Under the pieces are notes generated by a model. It had not been told where the DNA came from. It was given only the letters and a program-made list of their open reading frames with translations, and searched no databases. The position numbers and the translations under genes were made by a program. A stretch of 11,113 nucleotides of DNA from a bacterium (GTDB lineage: Bacteria > CBDUZB01 > JAGLHV01), in assembly GCA_023143305.1 (NCBI GenBank), contig JAGLHV010000021.1:1-11113 (forward strand). The letters are read 5' to 3'. Of the stretch, positions 1-7,165 are shown piece by piece. Positions within the stretch are counted from its first letter, which is position 1. The number at the start of each line of letters is the position of its first letter.

Positions 1-56
1 CTATCGACTGTGGACTATGGACTGTCTTTTATCTGTCATCTGTGAACTGTCAACTA
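1..56. repeat. Degenerate heptanucleotide tandem repeat, cut by the left edge
   Basis: The bases read as 7-bp units of the form CTRTNNN: ctatcga, ctgtgga, ctatgga, ctgtctt, then a 4-base slip (ttat), then ctgtcat, ctgtgaa, ctgtcaa and a partial cta. The invariant core is CT[A/G]T and the last three bases vary. The tract ends four bases before the tRNA-Gly gene and probably continues to the left of the window. The array has no long spaced repeats, so it is not CRISPR, and stops in several frames argue against coding. Similar ggactgt/ggactat-type heptads are, from memory, found between genes in several uncultivated bacterial lineages; their function is unknown to me. Confidence 0.75.
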
Positions 57-60
57 ATAC

Positions 61-135
61 GCGGGCGTAGTTCAGCGGTAGAATGTCTGCTTGCCATGCA
101 GAAGGTCGTGGGTTCGATCCCCATCGCCCGCTCCA
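61..135 (+). tRNA. tRNA-Gly (anticodon GCC), CCA encoded
   Basis: A full cloverleaf folds. The seven-pair acceptor stem joins 61-67 to 125-131. The D stem is 70-73 with 81-84 and the anticodon stem is 86-90 with 98-102. The seven-base loop 91-97 carries GCC at 93-95, which reads GGC and GGU glycine codons. The T stem is 108-112 with 120-124, with a TTCGATC loop. The discriminator base is T at 132 and CCA is encoded at 133-135, so the transcript would not need CCA addition. No clear promoter is visible in the 60 bases upstream, which are occupied by the heptad repeat; the promoter may lie further left. Confidence 0.97.
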
Positions 136-171
136 TTAAATAAATATTAAGTAGAGTAATTTTTTCTATTT

Positions 172-189
172 AAGAAGGGTTTCTTTTTT
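172..189 (+). terminator. Weak possible intrinsic terminator after tRNA-Gly
   Basis: A five-pair stem, aagaa (172-176) with ttctt (181-185), closes a gggt loop and is followed by TTTT before an A. This has the shape of an intrinsic terminator and is in the right place, 37 bases after the tRNA. The stem has only one G-C pair, so it would be unstable. It may be chance in AT-rich DNA. The rest of the stretch 136-256 shows no convincing promoter for tig. Confidence 0.25.
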
Positions 190-256
190 AATTAGATTGT
201 AAGTTTTTAGGCTTTTCAAGTAAAAAACAAATAAAATGAAATGAGGTTTTAAAAAA

Positions 257-1543
257 ATGACAGAAAGTATTAAAGCTAATATTTTAGATTCAAAACTTTG
301 TCAGGTTACCATGGATGTGGAAGTACCTTTTTTGCAGGTAGAAAATGAGATACAAAAAAAATATCTAAAGTTACAAACAAAAATTAAATTGCCGGGATTT
401 CGTAAAGGGAAAGTTCCTATGGATATAGTTAAAAAGAAATTTAGTCAAACGGCAGAAGAGGAAGCAGTAAATGAGCTTGTTGAAGTTGCTTTAAATCAAT
501 TAATCAAAGAAAAGAAAATAAATGCTATTTCCTGCCGTCAGATAGAGGATTTGAAATTTGAAAAAGGAAAACCCCTTTCTTTTCGGGCGAAGATAGAAGT
601 AAGGCCTGAGTTTGAAGTGAAAGGGTATAAAGGTGTTTCGGTAAAGAAAAAAGAAGTTGAGGTTGGAGAGAAGGATGTGCAAGGTGCTATAGTTAATCTT
701 CAAGAACGAAATGCACAGTTAGTTGACACCGATCGTTTGATTGTAGAAAAGGGTGATTTTGTCATTATCAATTATCAGGGATTTTTAAATGAAAATCTTT
801 TAAGCAATTGGGGTGGAAAAAGCCGGCTTATAAATATGGCCTGGGATAATTTTATTGAGGGTTTTAATCAGCAATTAATTGGTGCCCAAAAAGGCAAAGA
901 AAAAGAAATTCAAATAAATTTTCCGCAGGATTATGCCAAAGAGGATGTAGCAGGAAAGAAAGTTGTCTTTAAAGTAGAAGTTACCCAGATAAAATCAAAA
1001 AAGCTTCCTTCTTTATCAGACGATTTTGCTAAGGATGTAGGGTGTTCTGATTTAGGTGAGTTAAAGAAAAAAGTGGAAGAAAACATAAAAAAAGAAAAAG
1101 AATTTCAAAGCAAACAAGATGAGGAAGAACAATTGATAACAGGTCTTATAAAAAACAATCCCATAGAGGTTCCTGAATCACAGGTAGAGAATAGATTAAG
1201 TTATTTAGTATCAAAGGCAAAAAGATATGTTGTCCAGCAAGGCCTTAAACCGGAACAAGCAGGTTTGACAGATGAGGTGTTAAGAGAAAAATATAAACAG
1301 GAAGCGTATAAACAAGTGCAGCTTTTTTACATTTTAGATGCTGTTAGTGAAAAAGAAAATATTCAGGTTTCAGAGGAAGAAATAAAAAAGGAAGAGGAAA
1401 AAGCAATTAATGCATCAGAGCAAAAAGAGAAAGAAAAAGTAAAAAAATATTTTAGTAAAAATAAAGAAACTATATTTCAAAAATTGCTAGAAAAAAAAAT
1501 ATTTAATTTTATTATGGAAAATGCTAAAATAATTAAAAAATAA
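257..1543 (+). CDS. tig: Trigger factor, ribosome-associated chaperone / peptidyl-prolyl isomerase
   Basis: Trigger factor binds the ribosome at the exit tunnel and shields new chains; its FKBP-type domain can catalyse prolyl isomerisation. The protein is 428 residues, the usual length. The N-terminal domain carries the ribosome-docking signature GFRKGKVP at 47-54. An FKBP-like domain spans about 165-245, from KGDFVIINYQG to the NFPQDY and KVVFKVEV strands. The rest is the helical C-terminal chaperone domain, very rich in Lys and Glu towards the end. Around the isomerase pocket (about 183-203) the sequence departs from the E. coli form, with tryptophans at 185 and 196, so isomerase activity is less certain than chaperone function. 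An aggt ribosome site at 244-247 lies nine bases before the ATG. Placement ahead of clpP, clpX and lon is a common bacterial arrangement. Confidence 0.96.
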   Translation: MTESIKANILDSKLCQVTMDVEVPFLQVENEIQKKYLKLQTKIKLPGFRKGKVPMDIVKKKFSQTAEEEAVNELVEVALNQLIKEKKINAISCRQIEDLKFEKGKPLSFRAKIEVRPEFEVKGYKGVSVKKKEVEVGEKDVQGAIVNLQERNAQLVDTDRLIVEKGDFVIINYQGFLNENLLSNWGGKSRLINMAWDNFIEGFNQQLIGAQKGKEKEIQINFPQDYAKEDVAGKKVVFKVEVTQIKSKKLPSLSDDFAKDVGCSDLGELKKKVEENIKKEKEFQSKQDEEEQLITGLIKNNPIEVPESQVENRLSYLVSKAKRYVVQQGLKPEQAGLTDEVLREKYKQEAYKQVQLFYILDAVSEKENIQVSEEEIKKEEEKAINASEQKEKEKVKKYFSKNKETIFQKLLEKKIFNFIMENAKIIKK

Positions 1544-1582
1544 TAGTCTTGAAATAAAATCCACATTATTTACCAAAAAAGA

Positions 1583-1603
1583 CCCAAATTTATTGGGGGG
1601 GGG
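1583..1603 (+). repeat. G9 homopolymer with adjoining short hairpin between tig and clpP
   Basis: Nine consecutive G residues occupy 1595-1603, which stands out in AT-rich DNA. Just before it, CCCAA (1583-1587) can pair with TTGGG (1593-1597) around an ATTTA loop, so the first Gs belong to a small stem. No T-run follows, so it is not an intrinsic terminator. Poly-G tracts of this length can slip during replication or be misread in sequencing. The tract sits about 60 bases before the clpP ribosome site. A weak -35/-10-like pair (ttggaa at 1624-1629, tgtatt at 1648-1653, 18-base spacer) lies downstream, but neither box is convincing. Confidence 0.7.
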
Positions 1604-1664
1604 TGAATAGCGATTTATTTGTGTTGGAAAATGTCAAAAAATTTTAATGTATTTTTTATTTAAT

Positions 1665-1671
1665 GGGGGAG
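1665..1671 (+). promoter_or_regulatory. Ribosome binding site that sets the clpP start
   Basis: GGGGGAG ends six bases before the ATG at 1678, which is good Shine-Dalgarno spacing. An upstream in-frame ATG at 1663 overlaps this same purine run and has no ribosome site of its own, so the start at 1678 is preferred. Confidence 0.7.
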
Positions 1672-1677
1672 TTTTTT

Positions 1678-2274
1678 ATGAATTTAATACCAATGGTTGT
1701 TGAGCAAAGTCAAAGAGGAGAACGTGCCTATGATATTTATTCAAGGCTGCTTAAAGATAGAATTATTTTTATTGGGACTCCCATTGATGATGATGTAGCA
1801 AATTTGATAATTGCTCAGTTGCTTTTTTTAGAAGCAGAAGATCCGGAAAAGAATATTTACTTATATATAAATAGCCCAGGTGGAATAGTAACTTCCGGTT
1901 TAGCGGTATATGATACCATGCAATATATTAAACCTTCTATTTCTACTATTTGTATGGGACAGGCGGCAAGTATGGGGGCTCTTTTGCTTGCAGCAGGAAC
2001 ATCGGGTAAGAGATTTGCTTTACCCCATTCAAGAATTATGATTCATCAGCCTTTAGGAGGGGTTCAGGGACAGGCTACAGATATAGAAATTCAATCAAAA
2101 GAAATTTTGCGCATAAAAACAAAATTAAATGAAATTTTGGCTAAACATACCGGAAAGTCTATAGAAAAAATAGAAAAAGATACAGACAGAGATTTTTTTA
2201 TGAGTGCACAAGAGTCCCAAAAATACGGTATTGTTGATGAAGTTATCGTCACGAGAAAGAATAGTAAAAAATAA
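1678..2274 (+). CDS. clpP: ATP-dependent Clp protease proteolytic subunit ClpP
   Basis: ClpP is the serine peptidase that forms a double-heptamer chamber in the cytoplasm and degrades substrates fed in by an AAA+ unfoldase such as ClpX. From the start at 1678 it has 198 residues and begins [10 protein letters not shown], the usual start of mature-like ClpP, so little or no propeptide is expected. The catalytic triad is visible: Ser98 in GQAASMGA, His123 in RIMIHQP and Asp172 in DTDRDFF. The substrate-strand motif INSPGG is at 64-69. A start at 1663 would add five residues (MGEFF) but lacks a ribosome site. The gene follows tig by a 134-base gap containing a G9 tract and precedes clpX by 64 bases, so the peptidase sits beside its partner. 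Confidence 0.97.
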   Translation: MNLIPMVVEQSQRGERAYDIYSRLLKDRIIFIGTPIDDDVANLIIAQLLFLEAEDPEKNIYLYINSPGGIVTSGLAVYDTMQYIKPSISTICMGQAASMGALLLAAGTSGKRFALPHSRIMIHQPLGGVQGQATDIEIQSKEILRIKTKLNEILAKHTGKSIEKIEKDTDRDFFMSAQESQKYGIVDEVIVTRKNSKK

Positions 2275-2338
2275 GACCGATATTAATTGAATAGGTTTTG
2301 TTAATTAGAATTATTTAATATTATATTAGAGGAGAAAA

Positions 2339-3598
2339 ATGGCTGATTTTAAAATATCCCAGGAAGTATTACAATGTGTTTTTTGTGGAAAAGGAAAGAA
2401 AGAAAGAAAAAAACTGGTAGGGGGGCAGGGTGTTTATATTTGTGAAGAATGTGTCCGGATCTCTTATTCTCTTTTAGAAAAAGTAGAAATAACGGATAAA
2501 AAGAAAGAAAAAAAAGAGAGTGTTCCTAAACCCCACGAAATTAAAAAAATATTGGATGAACACATTGTAGGACAGGAAACAGCGAAAAAAAATTTAGCAG
2601 TAGCTGTATATAACCATTATAAACGGATTGGGGTTGAATTTAGAGATCAGGATGTTCAAATACAAAAATCAAATATTTTGTTAATTGGGCCAACAGGAAC
2701 AGGGAAAACTCTTTTAGCCCAAACACTGGCTAAATTACTTCGGGTTCCTTTTACTATTGCCGATGCTACCACTTTAACCGAAGCCGGTTATGTGGGAGAG
2801 GATGTAGAAAATATTATCTTATCCCTTTTACAAAAAGCAAATTATGATGTGGGAAAAGCAGAAAAAGGAATTATTTACATTGATGAAATAGATAAAATTT
2901 CCCGCAAAGCAGGGACGCCGTCTATTACCCGTGATGTATCGGGAGAAGGTGTCCAGCAGGCACTATTGAAAATTTTAGAGGGGACCATAACTAACGTTCC
3001 CCCTAAGGGTGGTAGAAAACATCCGCATCAGGAATATATCAAGGTAAATACTTCAAATATTCTTTTTATTTGTGGTGGAGCATTTGCCGGGATCGATAAA
3101 AAAATACAAGAGCGTCTTGCTCAAAAAACTATAGGATTTAAATCACAAATAAAAAAAAGAGAAAAAAAGATAGGAGAAATATTAACTTATATTCAGCCGG
3201 AAGATTTATTAGAATATGGGTTGATACCTGAATTAGTAGGAAGACTACCGGTAATTTCAACGATGGAAGAGCTTGACTGGCAAATGTTAATGGAAGTAAT
3301 GGTAAAACCTAAAAATGCATTGGTGAAACAATATAAAAAATTATTTTCTTTAGAAGGAGTGGAGCTTATCTTTACTAAAGAGGCGATTATTAAAGTATCT
3401 AAAATCGCACAAAAAAGAGGTAGTGGCGCACGAGGTTTACGGGCCATAATGGAAAAAATTATGTTAGATATTATGTATGAGTTACCCCGACACAACGATT
3501 TACAACAATGTATTATCAATGAAGAAGTAATAACTGAAAATAAAAAACCTAAATTAATCAAAAAAGAAAAGAAAATAGAGGAGGAAAAAACAGCATGA
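2339..3598 (+). CDS. clpX: ATP-dependent Clp protease ATPase subunit ClpX
   Basis: ClpX is the hexameric AAA+ unfoldase that recognises tagged proteins, unfolds them with ATP and threads them into ClpP. The 419-residue protein opens with a four-cysteine zinc-binding domain (Cys13, Cys16, Cys35, Cys38). Walker A is GPTGTGKT at 117-124, pore loop GYVG at 150-153, Walker B with IDEID at 181-185, and the RKH pore loop at 226-228. The ClpP-docking IGF loop is at 265-267. The arginine finger falls in PELVGRLP (Arg302) and sensor 2 in GARGLR (363-368). All key residues are present. A Lys/Glu-rich tail follows residue 400. An aggag site lies just before the ATG. The stop overlaps the lon start, so translation of the two is probably coupled. 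Confidence 0.98.
   Translation: MADFKISQEVLQCVFCGKGKKERKKLVGGQGVYICEECVRISYSLLEKVEITDKKKEKKESVPKPHEIKKILDEHIVGQETAKKNLAVAVYNHYKRIGVEFRDQDVQIQKSNILLIGPTGTGKTLLAQTLAKLLRVPFTIADATTLTEAGYVGEDVENIILSLLQKANYDVGKAEKGIIYIDEIDKISRKAGTPSITRDVSGEGVQQALLKILEGTITNVPPKGGRKHPHQEYIKVNTSNILFICGGAFAGIDKKIQERLAQKTIGFKSQIKKREKKIGEILTYIQPEDLLEYGLIPELVGRLPVISTMEELDWQMLMEVMVKPKNALVKQYKKLFSLEGVELIFTKEAIIKVSKIAQKRGSGARGLRAIMEKIMLDIMYELPRHNDLQQCIINEEVITENKKPKLIKKEKKIEEEKTA
3579..3598 (+). promoter_or_regulatory. lon ribosome site and ATGA overlap inside the end of clpX
   Basis: A consensus AGGAGG at 3579-3584 lies within the last clpX codons, ten bases before the lon ATG at 3595. That ATG shares bases with the clpX TGA stop (3596-3598). 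The 4-base overlap plus a strong internal ribosome site points to coupled translation of ClpX and Lon. Confidence 0.85.
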
Positions 3599-5994
3599 CA
3601 ATACAAGACAAAAATATTACCAAAGAGATTCTTATCCCTCAGAGGGTGCCATTATTACCCGTACGGGATATAGTAGTTTTTCCTTATATGATGATTCCGT
3701 TGGCTGTAGGCAGGGATAAGTCTATCAAAGCACTGGAAAAAGCAATGGTGGAAAATCATCTTGTTTTTTTAGGGGTTCAAAAAAAAATTCAAACAGAAGA
3801 TCCACAACAGAATGATATTTATTCTGTAGGTTGTGTAGCTGAAATTTTGCAATTGTTGAAAATGCCGGATGGCACGCTAAAAATATTAGTAGAGGGGATT
3901 CGGCGTGCGAAAGTATTAGATTTTACTATTACAGCTGAACAATATGTTGAAGTAGAAGTTAAGACTTTTTTAGATAAAAATGTAGAAGGGCCTCAAACAA
4001 AAGCGTTAATGAGAACTGCTCTTGCTCAATTTGAACAATATGTTAAATTAAATCAGCGTGTTCCTTTTGAGGCGGTTCTTTCAGCAATGAATATTTCAGA
4101 AGCGGGCAGACTGGCAGATGTGATTATTTCTTCCATTTTAGTACAACTTAAAGATAAACAGAAAATTATCGAAGCTATAGATGTTCAGGAGCGGCTTGAA
4201 GAAATAGTTAAAATGTTAATTTCCGAAAATGAGATTTTGTCAATTGAGAAAAAAATTCAAGGGCGGGTACGCAATCAAATCGAAAAGTCTCAAAAGGAAT
4301 ATTATTTAACAGAACAAATGAAGGCAATTCAAAAAGAATTAAAGCAGAAAGATGAATATGGTAAAGAGATAGAGGAGTTGAAGGCTAAAATGGTCCAGGC
4401 AAAAGTAAGCAAAGAAGCGGAAGAAATAATGGTAAAAGAGTTGGTACGACTGGAAAGAATGCCTCCTTTTTCTCCGGAAGCTACGGTGATTAGAACATAT
4501 TTGGACTGGTTAATTAGTCTTCCCTGGCAAATAAAAACCAAAGATAATCTGGAAATAAAAAGGGCAGCGAAAATTTTAGATGAAGATCATTATGGCCTGG
4601 ATAAAGCCAAGGAAAGAATCTTGCAGTATCTGGCTGTATGTAAGTTGACTAAAAAATTAAAAGGTCCTATTTTGTGTTTTGTAGGTCCCCCCGGTACAGG
4701 TAAAACTTCTTTGGGAAGATCTATTGCCCGGGCATTGGGTAGAAAATTTGTGCGTATGTCTTTGGGAGGAATGCGGGATGAAGCTGAAATTAGGGGGCAT
4801 AGAAGAACTTATATCGGAGCTTTACCTGGTAGAATTATTCAGTCTATAAAAAAAACAAAATCAAAAAACCCTGTTTTTTTGCTGGATGAAATAGATAAAA
4901 TCGGCAATGATTTTAGAGGAGATCCGGCATCAGCATTGCTGGAAGTTTTAGATCCGGAACAAAACAGTACTTTTGCGGACCATTACTTGGAAGTGGATTT
5001 TGATTTATCGGATGTAATGTTTGTTACTACGGCTAATACTCTTTATTCTATTCCGATTTCTCTTCAGGATAGAATGGAAATTATTCGTTTTCCCGGATAT
5101 ACCATTGAAGAGAAGGTGAAAATTGCCAAGATATTTTTATTTCCTAAACAGACAAAAGAAAATGGTTTGACCAATAATAATTTGAGTATCACTGATAAAG
5201 CAATAGAGGATGTTGTTTGTCGTTATACTCGAGAGGCAGGAGTAAGAAATCTGGAAAGGGAGATTGCTAATATTTGTCGTAAAGTGGCTAAAGAATGGGT
5301 AAGTGATAATAAAAAAGAAAAGATTAAAATTACCAGTCAAAATTTGCATTATTATTTAGGTATACCTAAATATTCTCAAAACGGTAAAGAAGAAAATGAA
5401 ATCGGAGTTGCTACGGGTTTAGCCTGGACAGAAGTTGGAGGAGATACCCTCCCAATAGAAGTTTCCATAATGAGAGGGAAAGGGTCATTAACTTTGACTG
5501 GTAAATTAGGGGAAGTAATGCAGGAATCAGCAAAAGCGGCGCTTTCCTATGTTCGTGCAAATAGCCAGCGATTGGGATTAGTTGCTAATTTTTATCAGGA
5601 TAAAGAGATACATATTCATGTTCCCGAAGGAGCTATTCCTAAAGATGGCCCTTCGGCAGGAATAGTTATTGCTTCAGCCTTAGTTTCTGCTTTGACCGGG
5701 ATTCCGGTTAAAAAAAATGTAGCTATGACCGGTGAAATTACTTTACGGGGAAATGTGTTTCCTGTTGGTGGGTTAAAAGAGAAAATATTAGCGGCGCATC
5801 GTTTAGGGATGAAAATAATAGTATTACCTTTAGAGAACAAAAAAGATATGGAAGAAATTCCTAAAAATATACAGAAAAAAATGAAATTTGTTTTAGTTAA
5901 AAATATGGATGAAGTATTACAGATAGCTTTGGGAGGGAAATTAGTAGAGAGAAGAAAGGCATCATCTAAATCTAATAGAAAAAGAGTATGTTAA
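3595..5994 (+). CDS. lon: ATP-dependent Lon protease (LonA type)
   Basis: Lon is a soluble homohexameric AAA+ protease that unfolds and degrades damaged and some regulatory proteins, using a Ser-Lys dyad. The 799-residue length is normal for LonA. A LAN substrate-binding domain covers about 18-210, beginning [14 protein letters not shown] charged helical linker runs about 210-300. The AAA+ module has Walker A GPPGTGKT at 364-371 and Walker B VFLLDEID at 427-434. The C-terminal protease domain has catalytic Ser687 in PKDGPSAG and Lys730 in [12 protein letters not shown], 43 residues apart as in E. coli. There is no membrane segment, so this is not LonB. The last 15 residues are basic. The gene overlaps clpX by four bases, and the next gene's ribosome site starts at the base after its stop. 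The protein looks intact. Confidence 0.98.
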   Translation: MTIQDKNITKEILIPQRVPLLPVRDIVVFPYMMIPLAVGRDKSIKALEKAMVENHLVFLGVQKKIQTEDPQQNDIYSVGCVAEILQLLKMPDGTLKILVEGIRRAKVLDFTITAEQYVEVEVKTFLDKNVEGPQTKALMRTALAQFEQYVKLNQRVPFEAVLSAMNISEAGRLADVIISSILVQLKDKQKIIEAIDVQERLEEIVKMLISENEILSIEKKIQGRVRNQIEKSQKEYYLTEQMKAIQKELKQKDEYGKEIEELKAKMVQAKVSKEAEEIMVKELVRLERMPPFSPEATVIRTYLDWLISLPWQIKTKDNLEIKRAAKILDEDHYGLDKAKERILQYLAVCKLTKKLKGPILCFVGPPGTGKTSLGRSIARALGRKFVRMSLGGMRDEAEIRGHRRTYIGALPGRIIQSIKKTKSKNPVFLLDEIDKIGNDFRGDPASALLEVLDPEQNSTFADHYLEVDFDLSDVMFVTTANTLYSIPISLQDRMEIIRFPGYTIEEKVKIAKIFLFPKQTKENGLTNNNLSITDKAIEDVVCRYTREAGVRNLEREIANICRKVAKEWVSDNKKEKIKITSQNLHYYLGIPKYSQNGKEENEIGVATGLAWTEVGGDTLPIEVSIMRGKGSLTLTGKLGEVMQESAKAALSYVRANSQRLGLVANFYQDKEIHIHVPEGAIPKDGPSAGIVIASALVSALTGIPVKKNVAMTGEITLRGNVFPVGGLKEKILAAHRLGMKIIVLPLENKKDMEEIPKNIQKKMKFVLVKNMDEVLQIALGGKLVERRKASSKSNRKRVC

Positions 5995-6002
5995 AAGGAG
6001 GT
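5995..6002 (+). promoter_or_regulatory. Near-perfect ribosome binding site abutting the lon stop codon
   Basis: AAGGAGGT begins at the base after the lon TAA and ends seven bases before the aminotransferase ATG at 6010. It is the strongest ribosome site in the window, and it leaves no room for a promoter between the two genes. Confidence 0.9.
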
Positions 6003-6009
6003 TGTAAAA

Positions 6010-7146
6010 ATGAAAAAGTATTTAGTGACACCAGGCCCGACACCGGTTCCTGACTCTGTACTATTGGCTGGTGCTCAACCGATTATTCATCATCGTACAG
6101 TAGAATTTAGTAAGTTGTTTAGAGATGTAACTGCCGAATTGCAATCTGTTTTTCAGACTAAAAATGATTTGTTTGTTTTTTCTGCTTCCGGTACCGGAGG
6201 AATGGAATCCTGCGTGGCAAATCTTCTTTCTATCGGCGATAGAGTGTTGGTAGTTAACACCGGTGCATTTGGCCGAAGATGGGAAAATATTCTTAAGGTT
6301 TACGGGCTTAAACCGGAAGTAATCGAATATCCATGGGGAAAGGCGGCTCGCATAGAAGAAATAAGAGAAAAACTGGAAGAGAATCCTGAAATTAAGGCTG
6401 TTTTTACTCAATTGACTGAAACATCTACAGGGGTGGTGAATGATATTGAATCAATGGCTAAAATTACGGCACAATCAAAAGCCATATTGGTAGTAGATGC
6501 GGTTAGTGGTTTAGGCGGCCAGGAAATAAAGACGGATGAGTGGGGAGTAGATATCGTAGTTGCCGGTTCGCAAAAAGGATTGATGCTTTCTCCCGGCCTG
6601 GCTTTTGTAAGTATTAGCAAGAAAGCGTGGAATTTAATAGAAGAATCTAAATTACCGAAATTTTATTGGAATTTTAAAACTTATAAAAAGTTTTTTAATG
6701 AAAAAGGAGAAACCCCTTATACCCCGGCGGTAAATTTGTTGTTTTCTCTCCATGAAGCTTTGGGGAAAATCTTAGAAGAGGGGATAAAAAATGTTTTTAC
6801 CAGACATTCTCTATTAGCCCGTGCAGCACGGGCTGGGGTTACTTCTTTAGGTTTGGAACTTTTTGCTGAAGTTCCTTGTGATGTGGTAACATCAGTGAAA
6901 GTACCGGAAGGTATAGATGGAATATCACTGATAAAAAGAATGCGGGATGAGTATGGAGTAAGTATTGCCGGAGGACAAAGAGAGTTTAAAGGTAAAATAT
7001 TTCGTATGGCGCACATGGGATATATGGATAAGTTTGATGTGATTATTGAGTTATCGGCTTTGGAAATGATGTTTAATAAGCTTGGATACAAGGTAGAATT
7101 AGGAAAAGGTGTAGCTGCTGTAGAAAAAGAGTTTTTAAAGAAATAA
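6010..7146 (+). CDS. Class V PLP-dependent aminotransferase, probable phosphoserine or serine aminotransferase
   Basis: This belongs to the alanine-glyoxylate / serine-pyruvate aminotransferase group of fold-type I PLP enzymes. Over 378 residues it shows the N-terminal TPGPTPVP motif (7-14), the PLP phosphate-binding SASGTGGME (58-66), Asp163 in VVDAVSG for the pyridine nitrogen, the Schiff-base Lys189 in GSQKG, TPA (238-240), and Arg332 in RMAHMG, where the family binds the substrate carboxylate. It is not a typical SerC by sequence, but serA follows after 19 bases. Comparable class V aminotransferase-serA pairs occur in Thermotoga, and a related archaeal enzyme makes phosphoserine. I infer that it transaminates 3-phosphohydroxypyruvate for serine synthesis. 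Glyoxylate or pyruvate transamination is the main alternative. Family certain, substrate inferred. Confidence 0.93.
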   Translation: MKKYLVTPGPTPVPDSVLLAGAQPIIHHRTVEFSKLFRDVTAELQSVFQTKNDLFVFSASGTGGMESCVANLLSIGDRVLVVNTGAFGRRWENILKVYGLKPEVIEYPWGKAARIEEIREKLEENPEIKAVFTQLTETSTGVVNDIESMAKITAQSKAILVVDAVSGLGGQEIKTDEWGVDIVVAGSQKGLMLSPGLAFVSISKKAWNLIEESKLPKFYWNFKTYKKFFNEKGETPYTPAVNLLFSLHEALGKILEEGIKNVFTRHSLLARAARAGVTSLGLELFAEVPCDVVTSVKVPEGIDGISLIKRMRDEYGVSIAGGQREFKGKIFRMAHMGYMDKFDVIIELSALEMMFNKLGYKVELGKGVAAVEKEFLKK

Positions 7147-7165
7147 ATTTCATAAAAGAGGTTTT

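Noticed and set aside
1..56. CRISPR array
   Set aside because: The units are 7 bases with no spacers, and no cas genes are in the window.
232..237. -10-like taaaat before tig
   Set aside because: There is no acceptable -35 at the right distance, and the implied start would remove part of the tig ribosome site.
1497..1540. Long A runs in tig, and similar runs in clpX and lon, as frameshift sites
   Set aside because: All reading frames are intact and of normal length with the expected motifs, so no frameshift is needed. The runs reflect lysine codons in an AT-rich genome.
1663..1677. Upstream in-frame ATG adding MGEFF to ClpP
   Set aside because: It overlaps the purine run that serves the next ATG and has no ribosome site itself. 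The start at 1678 gives the normal ClpP N-terminus.
2298..2327. Promoter-like ttgtta / tatatt pair before clpX
   Set aside because: With an 18-base spacer, transcription would begin near 2334, cutting into the clpX ribosome site at about 2329-2333. This is more likely AT-rich chance.
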